The notes under the pieces were generated by a model, which saw only the letters and a list, made by a program, of their open reading frames with translations, had not been told where the DNA came from and did not search any database. Shown piece after piece: positions 52,201-59,826 of a DNA stretch of 64,000 nt; position 1 is the stretch's first letter, and each line of letters opens with the position of its first letter. This stretch comes from Acidobacteriaceae bacterium (lineage in GTDB: Bacteria; Acidobacteriota; Terriglobia; Terriglobales; Acidobacteriaceae): NCBI GenBank assembly GCA_003139095.1, contig PLHW01000010.1:62001-126000 (forward strand), given 5' to 3'. Both the position numbers and the translations under genes were made by a program.

Positions 52201-52429
52201 TGATGTGCTGAACGTGATGCCGCCCTCTACCGATTCGAACTGCCGCGAGTGCTTGAACGCATTCACCGGTGAGTTCGTCGGCGCTGACGGCCATATCCTG
52301 CACCTTGGAGACCTGCAACACGGGCGGACCGGCACCGACTGGCTAAATCCTCGCTTCCTGGGACTGGGTATGCCGGCAGCAGCCGATAAGCCGCGCCAAA
52401 TTCAGCTTTCACTTGCTATACGGTGGTAG
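49211..52429 (+). CDS. Oar-like TonB-dependent outer-membrane receptor
   Basis: 1072 residues. Signal peptide to about residue 26 (LTSLLLLSITRICGTLSA). A carboxypeptidase-regulatory-like domain (about 30-110, VGRVSDPQGAVVANAPVTVR, GTYDVQVAVPGFRP). A plug region (IDEVKEFQVITNNYDAEYGQ, AGGLIVNVVTKSGTNGFHG). The large barrel follows, with repeated aromatic strands and a C-terminus PRQIQLSLAIRW ending in an aromatic residue. ATG 49211 has GAGGG upstream. No SusD partner is present. It is divergent from the sensor kinase pair, suggesting ligand-regulated import. Confidence 0.93.
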   Translation: MGSRFVLTSLLLLSITRICGTLSAQSAATATIVGRVSDPQGAVVANAPVTVRDRDTGTEHRTTTTGDGLYRFPNLSPGTYDVQVAVPGFRPSRIASLLLNVGDQRDADFRLLAAGADEAVLVTDEAPLVESSKTDVSTVIDERDMTSLPFTNGFNGGVGPSNDYVNMASLAPGVRFDFTGGSTELVAPGEFNGRGNVYNIDAANITDQVTSGRDALGASIDEVKEFQVITNNYDAEYGQAGGLIVNVVTKSGTNGFHGDGHAYFRGRNLSASNYFYNLGLIENGCGGSGCSTVNGEPRAPFQKQEWGFTAGGPFIKDHTFWFGSFEKTHVAQPLTLTPPSGAVTVTQPIDEIIWSAKVDHVLTQRNLVFVRFNQQRQSQENLQVGVPSTATPESLDSFVVHDHTLNGALTSTITPHSVNEARVFWHRYFFLTSPNSTLPGQLGPNFYHGADSCCPQGGDQNRYQGLDNLTWIRGAHTLKTGVSISYMPYTSVFQQFHFGQYGSFGPDGLPTEFTVGAGPGRVRSKDNIYGVYIQDTWKLTPKLAMNYGVRYDYEAGAFKGGYIGSGGGCLQGNGIIPACSSDNNNIQPRLGLAYSPDSKTVISAGFGEITQLAFMNISLDSLNFDGVTLFTVTITDPSVLAFFPNAPPANVLAPFIPQVRTQFGRIRPIADNLHNPETRDVNLSIRRQIGNTWVVGASYIGAFGFGQFGERDRNFPAILADPAHPGFFYFGDRPDSHFTAVRTNENSRTSNYNGLVVQASKRLSNHFQFQTSYTWSHTFSSTEDFYGTSEPGDPRNIRAEMGPAENDIRNAANFTFVADAGRLLNSRFLRRIVNNWSLGWAGTVQSGRPYPISTGTGPFVGSVFPGLGNGSETQQRPDVLPDGTIVVTNIASSDGSNLLVGPGGAAICRCPQTTFLAPASASPLGTVDTFSGDIVDFQFVNGNLHRNAANTSGYQRVDVSVKREFQLNPHNDALRLQLRADFFNLFNHTNFLFYNSNDVLNVMPPSTDSNCRECLNAFTGEFVGADGHILHLGDLQHGRTGTDWLNPRFLGLGMPAAADKPRQIQLSLAIRW

Positions 52430-52513
52430 CTGGGTTCAACTGCTTCAGCGAACCTCAACTTCGGTTCCGTCGCAACTGCCGAAGTAGCCCGCTGTTCGGC
52501 CACTTGACACAAA

Positions 52514-52621
52514 ATGCTAGCGAGCAGCCTCGGCTCCGGCGGCGCCAACGGAGGTTTCAACCCTCTCTACCAAATCGGCGGCCCGCGCTCGATCCAGCTA
52601 GCGCTCAAACTTCAATTCTGA
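52514..52621 (+). pseudogene. relic: C-terminal end of a second TonB-dependent receptor
   Basis: The frame ending at TGA 52619-52621 reads LGSGGANGGFNPLYQIGGPR then SIQLALKLQF. GGPRSIQLALKLQF is typical of the last strand of this receptor family and parallels the intact receptor's PRQIQLSLAIRW. A stop lies eight bases before ATG 52514, so no barrel precedes it. A further fragment-like string (NLNFGSVATAEVAR) lies in another frame at about 52450-52500. The rest of the gene appears deleted. Confidence 0.7.
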
Positions 52622-52656
52622 ATATCGATCTGAATATCGATCCGAAGCCCGAAACC

Positions 52657-52674
52657 GTGGGACCGTCCTCCCAC
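52657..52674 (+). terminator. small hairpin, possible terminator or repeat element
   Basis: GTGGGA-CCGTCC-TCCCAC: a perfect 6-bp stem with 6-base loop, 36 bp after the relic stop. The following sequence lacks a T-run, so it may instead be a dispersed palindromic element. Confidence 0.3.
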
Positions 52675-53090
52675 CCTTCTCCCAAAGAACGCAGGACCCG
52701 ATGGGGCATCGTCTTTTCCTTGGGGCTGCTTCCTTCCGACCTCTCATGCTTTCTCTTCGCAAATCTCGCCGAAAATTCCGATTCACCTGCATACCCTGTC
52801 AACTTGACAAAATCCAGCCGCAGGAACCCCCTCCCCCCAAAGTGAACCGAGTTCCAACCAATAAGTCCTTTACTCCCGGACACTTCGCTATAAGTGCTTG
52901 ATTCCAAAACCACGAAAAGAAAATCCCCGCTAACTCCAGCATTCTCATAGTTCAAGGCAAGGCCAAGCAAGGGCTGCCATAACCAAACAGTAAACATCCT
53001 ACTTACGAAAAATCCCCAATTCGGCCACTTTCACGAGACCCCAAATTCAAATTTATTTTTGCCCGGTCCGATTCGTATTTTCTTCGCCCA

Positions 53091-55061
53091 TCATTGGCAT
53101 GTCAAATGAGCAATTCGCGCGCCAACAAAATCGGCCTTGAGAAAAAGCACTCCCAGCGGAGGCAAGGTAAGCTCAAGAGAATAAGGGCGTCCGTGGATGG
53201 GCCGATCGGCCGCCTGAACTCCTCCAAGGTTTCCCACGCCGCTCCCCCCGTACTCCTTGGCATCGCTGTTCAACAGCTCTCTCCAGAATCCCCCTGAGGG
53301 AACCCCCAGGCGATAGCCCAATCGCGGCACCGGCGTAAAATTGCACACCACCACGATCCCGCCTTGCGAAGACTTCCCTTTGCGCAGAAGAGAAACTGTG
53401 CTGTTCTCGCTGTCGTTGCAGTCAATCCACTCGAAACCAGCCGGGTCGGTATCGAGCTCGTGCAGAGCCGGATATTGCCGATACACCCGGTTTAGCTGCT
53501 CGACCCATCGCTGTAACCCGCCGTGCATCGGGTGTTGCAGCAATTGCCACTCTAGGCTGCTGTCATGCGCCCACTCCCGCACTTGCCCAAACTCTCCGCC
53601 CATGAACAATAACTTCTTTCCTGGCTGCGCGTACATGTACCCGAACAGCAAGCGCAGGTTGGCAAACTTCTGCCATTCATCGCCCGGCATCTTTCCAATC
53701 AGCGATCCTTTGCCGTAGACGACTTCATCGTGCGAAAGGGGCAGCACAAAGTTTTCCGTGAACCCGTACTGCATCCGAAAAGTCAGCTTGTTGTGGTGGT
53801 ATTTGCGATGGATGGGATCGAGCTGAAAGTACTCCAGCGTGTCGCGCATCCATCCCATGTCCCACTTCAGGCCAAAACCCAGCCCGCCCACATAGAGCGG
53901 TCGCGAGACCATCGGCCACGACGTCGACTCTTCGGCAAAGGTCTGCACATCGGGATGTTCGGCGTATGCTTCCTGATTGAGCTGCCGCAAGAAATCAATG
54001 GCCTCCAGATTTTCTCGGCCGCCGAACTGATTGGGAAGCCATTCCCCCTGCTTGCGCGAATAGTCTAGATAGAGCATGGACGCCACGGCGTCCACCCGTA
54101 AACCGTCCGCATGATACTTATCCAGCCAGAACGTCGCGCTGGAGACCAGGAAGCTGCGGACCTCATTGCGCCCGTAGTTGAACAGGTAAGTTTTCCAATC
54201 CGGCTGAAACCCCTTGCGGGGATCTGCGTGCTCGAACAGGTGCGTGCCATCGAAGTATGCCAGCCCGTGCGCGTCGGATGGAAAGTGCGAAGGCACCCAG
54301 TCGAGGATCACGCCAATCCCGTGCTGATGCAGATAGTCCACCAGATACATGAAATCCTGCGGTGTGCCATAACGTGCCGTAGGCGCAAAGTACCCGGTGG
54401 TCTCATATCCCCACGAGCCGTAAAACGGATGCTCCATCACCGGCAATAGTTCCACGTGGGTGAAGTTCATCCGATTCACATAGTCGGCGAGGCGGGGCGC
54501 CAGTTCGTGGTAGGAGAGTGACCGATTGTTCTCCTCCGGCACCCGCATCCATGACCCCAGGTGCAGCTCGTAAATTGACATCGGGGCGGACAGAGAGTTC
54601 TTTGCCTTCCGCTTTTGCATCCACTCGTTATCCGACCACTCATACTCCAAGTCCCAAACCACCGACGCCGTGCGGGGCGGCTCCTGGTGTCGCACGCCGA
54701 AAGGATCCGCCTTGTCGATCACGTATCCGTTCTGCTGGGATCGGATGCGAAACTTGTACAAGTCTCCTTTCTTTGCCTCCGGCGAGAACCCCTCCCAAAT
54801 CCCCGAGTTTCCGCGAGGCTGTAGAGGGTGCGCGTGTTCGTCCCACTGATTGAAACTGCCGATTACACTGATTTCTCGCGCATTCGGAGCCCACACGCTG
54901 AAGCAGGTACCGCGCTCGCCACCCGCTTCCATCAGGTGAGCGCCCAGCTTGTTGTAAGAGCGGTAGTGGCGTCCTTCGTTGAAAAGAAAAAGATCCTGCG
55001 GGCTGAGCAGGCTGACATCAGAACGCGAGCCAGGCATCGGACTATCGGCCGTCTTTGTCAT
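53091..55061 (-). CDS. glgB: 1,4-alpha-glucan (glycogen) branching enzyme, GH13
   Basis: Adds alpha-1,6 branches to glycogen. About 656 residues. The CBM48 module ([20 protein letters not shown]) is at 55-140. The barrel has [19 protein letters not shown], nucleophile aspartate in [16 protein letters not shown], acid glutamate in [10 protein letters not shown], and [13 protein letters not shown]. It lacks the extra N-terminal N1 module of E. coli GlgB. ATG 55061 or GTG 55076 could be the start; neither has a strong ribosome site. The last 25 residues extend past the usual end. Confidence 0.95.
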   Translation of the reverse strand: MTKTADSPMPGSRSDVSLLSPQDLFLFNEGRHYRSYNKLGAHLMEAGGERGTCFSVWAPNAREISVIGSFNQWDEHAHPLQPRGNSGIWEGFSPEAKKGDLYKFRIRSQQNGYVIDKADPFGVRHQEPPRTASVVWDLEYEWSDNEWMQKRKAKNSLSAPMSIYELHLGSWMRVPEENNRSLSYHELAPRLADYVNRMNFTHVELLPVMEHPFYGSWGYETTGYFAPTARYGTPQDFMYLVDYLHQHGIGVILDWVPSHFPSDAHGLAYFDGTHLFEHADPRKGFQPDWKTYLFNYGRNEVRSFLVSSATFWLDKYHADGLRVDAVASMLYLDYSRKQGEWLPNQFGGRENLEAIDFLRQLNQEAYAEHPDVQTFAEESTSWPMVSRPLYVGGLGFGLKWDMGWMRDTLEYFQLDPIHRKYHHNKLTFRMQYGFTENFVLPLSHDEVVYGKGSLIGKMPGDEWQKFANLRLLFGYMYAQPGKKLLFMGGEFGQVREWAHDSSLEWQLLQHPMHGGLQRWVEQLNRVYRQYPALHELDTDPAGFEWIDCNDSENSTVSLLRKGKSSQGGIVVVCNFTPVPRLGYRLGVPSGGFWRELLNSDAKEYGGSGVGNLGGVQAADRPIHGRPYSLELTLPPLGVLFLKADFVGARIAHLTCQ

Positions 55062-55127
55062 CGTTATAACCAGCACAGTTCCGCGCAGAAACTTCTTCCT
55101 TGCTCGATGTTGGTCATTCTGCTTTCA

Positions 55128-55154
55128 AAAGGGAGGCCTCGCCGGCCTCCCTTT
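55128..55154 (-). terminator. strong rho-independent terminator
   Basis: A perfect 11-bp stem (AAAGGGAGGCC / GGCCTCCCTTT) with loop TCGCC. On the minus strand it lies 34 bp after the DUF1269 stop and continues TTTTG. The symmetry could work both ways, but the genes on both sides run leftward. Confidence 0.85.
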
Positions 55155-55187
55155 CGATTGTGTCAAGTCGGACCGTGGTGTTCCGCG

Positions 55188-55886
55188 CTACGACGCCTTG
55201 GCCGTTATCCCCGCTGCTCGTGTCTTGAGGATCTGGACCTTGGCCTGCGCCTGACGCTCCGCAGCCCCGCGTCTCGCTTTCGCCTGCTGCAATTGCGCTT
55301 GGATCTTGGTGTCGAGCTGGTTGATTTTCTCCTGAAGCTTCGCTTTGCGGTCGGCGTGAGCCTTGGCAAGCTCAGCCTTCATCTGGGCAAGATCGGACTT
55401 CATGGCATTGACGTTCTCTTCGTGAATTTCATGTTTTACATCCGCAAGAGCGCGCCGAAACACTATCCCTCCGATCGGCTCCATGCGGGTGTCCACTGGC
55501 GTCGTCCACTCCTCTTCGATTTCGGCGACCACTGCCACCTTGTTCGGCAGCAGTACTTTGCTGACGTCGTCTATGAAATCGAGGCCGATACGCGCGTTAT
55601 GCAAATCGGCGGCACTGCCGACGGCAAGACCTGTCGCCGCGCCGACCGCCAAACCTACGGGCCCTCCCAACAAGCCAATGAGGCTTCCAAGCGAAGTACC
55701 CACCAGAGTGCCGAGCGGTCCGGGCTCATCGCCTTGTTTTATCGTTGCGCTGCCATCCGCGTGCTTCGCGAGCACGGCGTAGGCGTAGACGCTGATGCTG
55801 CCTTCAGCGTCCAGTTGCAGAAGCGCCTTCTTCCCTTCGTACGCTTTGGTTTCATTGTCAAAAACCACTACCAGCATGCGATCCAT
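55188..55886 (-). CDS. DUF1269-family protein with coiled-coil tail
   Basis: 232 residues. N-terminal DUF1269 part: VVVFDNETKAYEGKKALLQL, VLAKHADGSATIKQ. A glycine-rich membrane-like stretch follows (GTSLGSLIGLLGGPVGLAVG, about 62-95), then VAVVAEIEEEWTTPVDTRM. Residues about 160-228 form a charged coiled coil (Lys/Gln/Ala rich). Family function is unknown, often stress-linked. AAGGAG precedes ATG 55886. The glycine stretch may insert into or pack against a membrane. Confidence 0.88.
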   Translation of the reverse strand: MDRMLVVVFDNETKAYEGKKALLQLDAEGSISVYAYAVLAKHADGSATIKQGDEPGPLGTLVGTSLGSLIGLLGGPVGLAVGAATGLAVGSAADLHNARIGLDFIDDVSKVLLPNKVAVVAEIEEEWTTPVDTRMEPIGGIVFRRALADVKHEIHEENVNAMKSDLAQMKAELAKAHADRKAKLQEKINQLDTKIQAQLQQAKARRGAAERQAQAKVQILKTRAAGITAKAS

Positions 55887-56092
55887 AAGTCATCTCCTTG
55901 TGCTGCGTATTGCGTGTGAGTGGCCCGTCCCGAGCGGTTCTTGCGCGAGCAGACCGATGAATTGCGGCAAGCGCGGACAGCCTCCAAATTCCTCTGGACG
56001 GATTCCCGCCCTGCGGGTTCTGGTTGGAAAGTGACGACTAGGAAGCGTATAGGCCACCGAGATGCATGCTCGGACCGTGTCATGGTTTCCAT
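55868..56092 (-). CDS. possible 74-residue ORF overlapping the DUF1269 start
   Basis: GGAGGAGG stands four to five bases before ATG 56092, an excellent ribosome site. The product (METMTRSEHASRWPIRFLVV...) is basic, has three cysteines and no recognisable domain. It ends 19 bases inside the DUF1269 gene. The codon pattern does not look strongly coding. It may be a leader ORF or chance. Confidence 0.25.
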   Translation of the reverse strand: METMTRSEHASRWPIRFLVVTFQPEPAGRESVQRNLEAVRACRNSSVCSRKNRSGRATHTQYAAQGDDLWIACW

Positions 56093-56222
56093 TTCAGCCT
56101 CCTCCGTTCGCCGTGTAGAATCCTGCTTCATGGGGCGCGTTTGCTGGACCGTCGAACAGTTTTCCGCGCCTCGTAGAGGCAGTTGTCAATCAGACAGTTC
56201 GGCACACGTCGAATCATGCAAA
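55887..56222. other. 336-bp intergenic region upstream of the DUF1269 gene
   Basis: It holds motif copy H (56023-56035), the doubtful ORF at 55868-56092, and a small hairpin GCCTC-GTA-GAGGC at 56168-56180 that could help end HdeD transcription. Nothing else is seen. Confidence 0.5.
56023..56035 (+). promoter_or_regulatory. TTTGGCANNTGAC-type motif, copy H (GTTGGAAAGTGAC)
   Basis: Two mismatches to the pattern, 137 bp upstream of the leftward DUF1269 gene, same orientation as the others. Confidence 0.3.
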
Positions 56223-56780
56223 CTAGGCAATCACAGCCGCCGCCTTGCGCACTGCCAGCGACAGCATCACCTGGGTAACGCCGCTGATGATCATGCTCAC
56301 ACCGACGAGAGTGCCGATCGCCCAGGCGGAACTCGACGGCCATTGCAGGTAGATCATTAGCCCCAACAGCAAAGTAATGATCCCGTCTACCAGCACCCAG
56401 CTTGATCCTCCCAAGGAGCGCATCTGGAAAAACAAGATGATGTCCAGGACACCTTCGATCAGGAAGAGCGATGCCAGCAATAACGTGAGCGATGCCACAC
56501 CCAGCACCGGATGCAGAATCAGGTAGACGCCGAAAAATAGGTACGCCAACCCGACCAGCACCTTCCAGATCATGCTGCCGGCTCCATGAGCACGAAAAGC
56601 GAGCATCAGGTGGACTACGCCTGCCAAGAGGATGAGCCACGCGATCACCACGCTGACCGCCACCGCAGCAAAGAATGGCGAAGCTACCGCCAGCATCCCG
56701 AAAACAATCAGCAAAACGCCCCACACAATGGAGAGGGTTGAAGCCTGCCGCACGATGTCGGACGGAATATTCTGTGCCAT
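56223..56780 (-). CDS. HdeD-family membrane protein
   Basis: 185 residues and six hydrophobic segments in three pairs, typical of HdeD (DUF308) proteins linked to acid resistance in enterics. Segments include WGVLLIVFGMLAVASPFFAA, WLILLAGVVHLMLAF, VLVGLAYLFFGVYLILHPVL and LLLGLMIYLQWP. AAGGAG precedes ATG 56780. It starts nine bases after a 64-residue gene in the same direction. A longer frame (56128-56844) over the same DNA is a shadow. Confidence 0.9.
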   Translation of the reverse strand: MAQNIPSDIVRQASTLSIVWGVLLIVFGMLAVASPFFAAVAVSVVIAWLILLAGVVHLMLAFRAHGAGSMIWKVLVGLAYLFFGVYLILHPVLGVASLTLLLASLFLIEGVLDIILFFQMRSLGGSSWVLVDGIITLLLGLMIYLQWPSSSAWAIGTLVGVSMIISGVTQVMLSLAVRKAAAVIA

Positions 56781-56789
56781 GGGATCTCC

Positions 56790-56984
56790 TTAAGAAGTCT
56801 GCCCTTCCTGGTCTTCTTTCTTTTTCGCTGATTCCTTCACACACTTCGACAAGAAGGTGAGCAGATCGGGCGCAGAGCGAAACTTCAGCTCCCGCCCAGT
56901 ATCCACCTCTTCCACCCAGCCCTCCACCCTGTCGTTGTCAGAGTCGAAATCTGGTGCGATTCGTAGGACAAATGCGCGTCGCAT
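56790..56984 (-). CDS. 64-residue cytoplasmic protein of unknown function
   Basis: Reads MRRAFVLRIAPDFDSDNDRV then EGWVEEVDTGRELKFRSAPD, LLTFLSKCV and a lysine-rich tail. The beta-beta-alpha look and paired acidic turns resemble short proteins found beside stress genes. AAGGG lies before ATG 56984. It is followed after nine bases by the HdeD gene, so probably co-translated. Not a known domain. Confidence 0.65.
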   Translation of the reverse strand: MRRAFVLRIAPDFDSDNDRVEGWVEEVDTGRELKFRSAPDLLTFLSKCVKESAKKKEDQEGQTS

Positions 56985-57457
56985 GGGGGCCCTTACTTTC
57001 TATGAATGGCCTTCCTGTACTTTCATGCGCTCTACCTTCTTGGAGTGCAGCTTAACGGTACTGCACCGCTTAGTCGGAACTGGTGATTTTCCAGTGGTTT
57101 TTCGGTAAAGAAACAGTGGCCGCTCCAGGTTCGGCTATATGACAGTTTTGGTCTCCCAAACGAGGACTGCGCGTGGTCTAGATCCTGCTCGGCGGGGGCA
57201 ACTCGGGCATTCAGCTTCAAAAAAACCGCACCGGAAAAGGCTATCGCCTTGACGCAGTGGCCTTTCCCGACGAATCGCCCATCGCCTTATCTGGCACCTG
57301 ACAACGTATCTCCTGGAGCCTCCCCAATCCTGTTTCTGATCACGATCCAATCGACGCTCTCGAACATCGTCCAGTCAGCGACTTAGGCGATCCTCCAGGT
57401 CTGCGCGTTTTGGGCCGACAGTTGCTTCTCCTACCGTGCGCAAGGCATTGGGACACT
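56985..57457. other. 473-bp divergent intergenic region
   Basis: It lies between the leftward HdeD pair and the rightward STAS-like gene. Motif copy G is at 57290-57302. Open frames here overlap on both strands without ribosome sites or protein-like features. Confidence 0.5.
57290..57302 (+). promoter_or_regulatory. TTTGGCANNTGAC-type motif, copy G (TCTGGCACCTGAC)
   Basis: One mismatch. It is about 306 bp upstream of the HdeD pair and 156 bp before the rightward STAS-like gene. Confidence 0.35.
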
Positions 57458-58138
57458 ATGCTAAAGATCACTGTCGTCGAAACCCCGTCTGAAAGGCGGC
57501 TCGTCCTGTACGGGAAACTCGTGGGCCCGTGGATCGGGGAGCTACAGAAAGTTTGGGAAGACCTGCGCCAGCAACTTGGCTCGCGGAGGCCCATAGTCGA
57601 CCTCAATGAGGTGACGCTGATCGACGAGGGTGCCGATCACCTGCTCGCTGCTATGTTGGAACAAGGCGCGGAGCTCTTGGCTAGCGGCGTGGCGAATCGC
57701 TGGCTGATTGAGGCTTTGAAAGCGGGAAAAACTCGAGTGGCCGTGAGAGTACTGCGGCCGCAGTCGGCGGTTCTTTCCCACACTGTGGACGCTGAACGCA
57801 ATGAGATGACCACGACAGCCGAAGGAACCGTCACTCTCGAAGAAGTGCGCGCTCACTTAAACCGGGAGAAGGGCGACTTTGCGCTGCCTTACCGGGAGTT
57901 GATCGATGCTCGCCAGGCAGTTGTCATGCTTTCCTCGTCTCAGCTTCAGGAGATTGTCGAATTGTTGCGCTCCCTTGCGCGCAGCCATCGTCTAGGCCGA
58001 ACCGCCGTCGTTGTATCGACCGATGTAGCCTACGGGATCATGAGAATGTTCCAGATTCTGGTTGAAGATGTCTGCGAAGTGCAGCCTTTCCGCGATTTGA
58101 CAAAGGCAACTCTCTGGCTAAGCGAAGCAACACGATAG
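57458..58138 (+). CDS. two-domain STAS-like protein
   Basis: 226 residues from ATG 57458 (MLKITVVETPSERR). The first about 85 residues match a STAS/SpoIIAA-like fold: LVLYGKLVGPWIGELQKVWE, RPIVDLNEVTLIDEGADHLL. The usual phospho-serine position holds aspartate/glutamate (TLIDEGADH). The second half (about 130-226) resembles another SpoIIAA-like domain: FALPYRELIDARQAVVMLSS, GRTAVVVSTDVAYGIMRMFQ. The join suggests an anti-sigma-antagonist or ligand sensor role. No anti-sigma kinase is beside it. Convergent with the AI-2E gene. Confidence 0.72.
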   Translation: MLKITVVETPSERRLVLYGKLVGPWIGELQKVWEDLRQQLGSRRPIVDLNEVTLIDEGADHLLAAMLEQGAELLASGVANRWLIEALKAGKTRVAVRVLRPQSAVLSHTVDAERNEMTTTAEGTVTLEEVRAHLNREKGDFALPYRELIDARQAVVMLSSSQLQEIVELLRSLARSHRLGRTAVVVSTDVAYGIMRMFQILVEDVCEVQPFRDLTKATLWLSEATR

Positions 58139-58150
58139 GTTCGCTATCCT

Positions 58151-59314
58151 TCAATCGGCAGCCGTTTCCGCGAGGTTGGATGGCGCTTCGGCGGTGAGCG
58201 CCGGATGGAATTGATAGTTTCCCTCTGCCTCAGCACACGCACTCCAAATCACCCGCATCGACGCCATCACAGGTACGGCGAGGTAAATGCCAACGATTCC
58301 TCCGACCTCGGCGCCGACCAGTACCGCGAAAATCGCCGCCAGGGGATGGATCGCCAGGTTTCGCCCCATCATCCGCGGCGAAGCGAAATAGTCCTGAATC
58401 AATCGCCAAATACCCAGCAATACAGCCATCCAGATCCAGTGGGAGTGATTGACGACACCAACGCTGATAACGGCGGCGAATGTGCTCATCCAGCCAAATG
58501 CCGGAATGAACTCCAACAATCCCCCCAACACTGCCAGGGCGATGGCGTGAGGAAATCGAAGAAGGAGCAGGGCCGAGGCATAGAAGACGAAAGAAAGCGC
58601 ACAGAGAAGGGCCTGGGCCCTTATGTATCGAGTGAGCATGAGGTGGAGTTCGTTGGCTATGCCCCGAATCCTCAAGCGCCGGTCCGCAGAAAAGAATATC
58701 TGGATCAGCACGTCGGCAATGTGGGCACCATCGCGCAAAAAGAAGATCGCCAGAACGGGAATCAGGAGCAGCAAGCCCAGCACTTGCGCAGCATGGGAAA
58801 GATAATGATCTACGACTCGCACCAGGCCTTGGACGTCCTCCTTGTGTCTCGCCAGGAAGGCCCGGAAGCGAAATTCCTGTTCCTCACTCCAACCGTATTT
58901 CCCTCTCAGTTCGGCAGCGATGTCACCGGTCGAAAGGCCGTCGAGCAAAACCGGCACTTCATCTACCAATTTGACGGTATTTCTGGCGACACCTGGCGCA
59001 AATGCATAGCCCACCAGCGCGATCAGCGTCACGAAGGCGAGATAGACTTCCACTACGGCAGGACCTCGCAAATTTCTGAAGAACAAGGAATGCCGCTGCA
59101 GGAACTTGACTACAGGATCAATTAAATAAGCAAAGAATACGGCAAGGATGAAGATCAGAATGATGCGCCGTGCGCTGTAGATGGCTGCGCACACCGCGGC
59201 CACGAACAGTATCGTCAGCAGGACGTCCGCGGTACGGCGATCAGGGAATGCCATCTGTTTTTGTCCGCGCGCGAAGAAATCTGCGAGGTCCTTCCCCGCA
59301 CCTTCAGCGCACAT
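58151..59314 (-). CDS. AI-2E/PerM-family membrane permease
   Basis: 387 residues, about eight hydrophobic segments. Family signs are VFFAYLIDPVVKFLQRH, LLIPVLAIFFLRDGAHIADV, RYIRAQALLCALSF, GGLLEFIPAFGWM and GIYLAVPVMASMRVIW. Members were proposed as autoinducer-2 exporters, but others are ion antiporters, so the substrate is unknown. ATG 59314 is preferred (AGG upstream); it lies ten bases after the metallothionein-like stop, so the two are co-transcribed. Confidence 0.88.
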   Translation of the reverse strand: MCAEGAGKDLADFFARGQKQMAFPDRRTADVLLTILFVAAVCAAIYSARRIILIFILAVFFAYLIDPVVKFLQRHSLFFRNLRGPAVVEVYLAFVTLIALVGYAFAPGVARNTVKLVDEVPVLLDGLSTGDIAAELRGKYGWSEEQEFRFRAFLARHKEDVQGLVRVVDHYLSHAAQVLGLLLLIPVLAIFFLRDGAHIADVLIQIFFSADRRLRIRGIANELHLMLTRYIRAQALLCALSFVFYASALLLLRFPHAIALAVLGGLLEFIPAFGWMSTFAAVISVGVVNHSHWIWMAVLLGIWRLIQDYFASPRMMGRNLAIHPLAAIFAVLVGAEVGGIVGIYLAVPVMASMRVIWSACAEAEGNYQFHPALTAEAPSNLAETAAD

Positions 59315-59324
59315 TCGCTTCAAC

Positions 59325-59483
59325 CTAGTCGAGTGCGCACGGAGTGTGTTTGCAATCACATTGAATTTCGGTCTCGCGCACGCCGTCGGCGTCGGAGCAA
59401 TAGTCACTGCAGTACGATTCCGGAGCCGCCACTGCACATTCGCACGCCGAGTAAGCGCACTTGTGTCGTCCTTGGGAATTCAT
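59325..59483 (-). CDS. metallothionein-like cysteine-rich protein
   Basis: 52 residues. GGAGG lies seven bases before ATG 59483 (MNSQGRHK). Cysteine/histidine pattern: HKCAYSACECAVAAPESYCS, DYCSDADGV, then QCDCKHTPCAL, giving nine cysteines and two histidines. The order C-x4-CxC ... YCSxxC ... CxCxHxxC is that of bacterial SmtA/BmtA metallothioneins, which hold zinc or cadmium in the cytoplasm. It is the first gene of a pair with the AI-2E permease. Easily missed because of its size. Confidence 0.85.
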   Translation of the reverse strand: MNSQGRHKCAYSACECAVAAPESYCSDYCSDADGVRETEIQCDCKHTPCALD

Positions 59484-59826
59484 TTGACCACCTCCAGACT
59501 TTCCTGAACTCACCGGAGTCGATGCAAGTCACCAGCCACTCGCTGAACGGTGACGCCGTGAACAACGTTTCTTGGAACCTCATTTCTAGTAAGTGCTTCC
59601 CTCCGAAGCCTCCTTAAGCATTCTTGGGTTACGTCCCAAGTTGTTCGCGTTTGACGAACACTTTGGCAAGTGACAAACCACCCAACCGATCCAGAATGGG
59701 GAAAACTGCTCTTGATCAATGAATTTTGGTCTTGGCACCGCGAATGCACTACGCCTCTACGCAGAGGGGTGGCGTTGCGCACCCACATGCTTCGGCAACT
59801 AGCCGCATCTCCAGAGGAGGTAGACC
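59484..59826. promoter_or_regulatory. 343-bp divergent regulatory region between metallothionein and efflux operons
   Basis: It holds two hairpins in a row: CTTGGG-TTACGT-CCCAAG at 59623-59640 and TGTTCG-CGTTTGA-CGAACA at 59642-59660, directly followed by motif copy E at 59662-59674. Such dyads next to an efflux operon may be repressor operators; this is inference. A strong ribosome site, GAGGAGG, lies before 59827. Confidence 0.5.
59662..59674 (+). promoter_or_regulatory. TTTGGCANNTGAC motif, copy E
   Basis: Perfect match TTTGGCAAGTGAC, continued by AAA as in copy C. It is 179 bp upstream of the metallothionein-like gene and 153 bp before the rightward HlyD gene. Confidence 0.45.

Larger units (their letters stand above)
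52430..53090. other. 661-bp region after the TonB receptor
   Basis: It contains the receptor relic, a 12-bp tandem repeat (TGAATATCGATC twice, about 52619-52642) and the hairpin at 52657. The remainder to 53090 has no credible gene; it becomes AT-richer near 53050. Confidence 0.5.

Noticed and set aside
56128-56844. 238-codon leftward frame over HdeD
   Set aside because: Out of frame with the HdeD reading, which has a good ribosome site and six clean membrane helices.
58205-59125. 306-codon plus-strand frame opposite the AI-2E permease
   Set aside because: Very polar, Gln/Arg/His-rich shadow; the opposite strand encodes a clear membrane protein.
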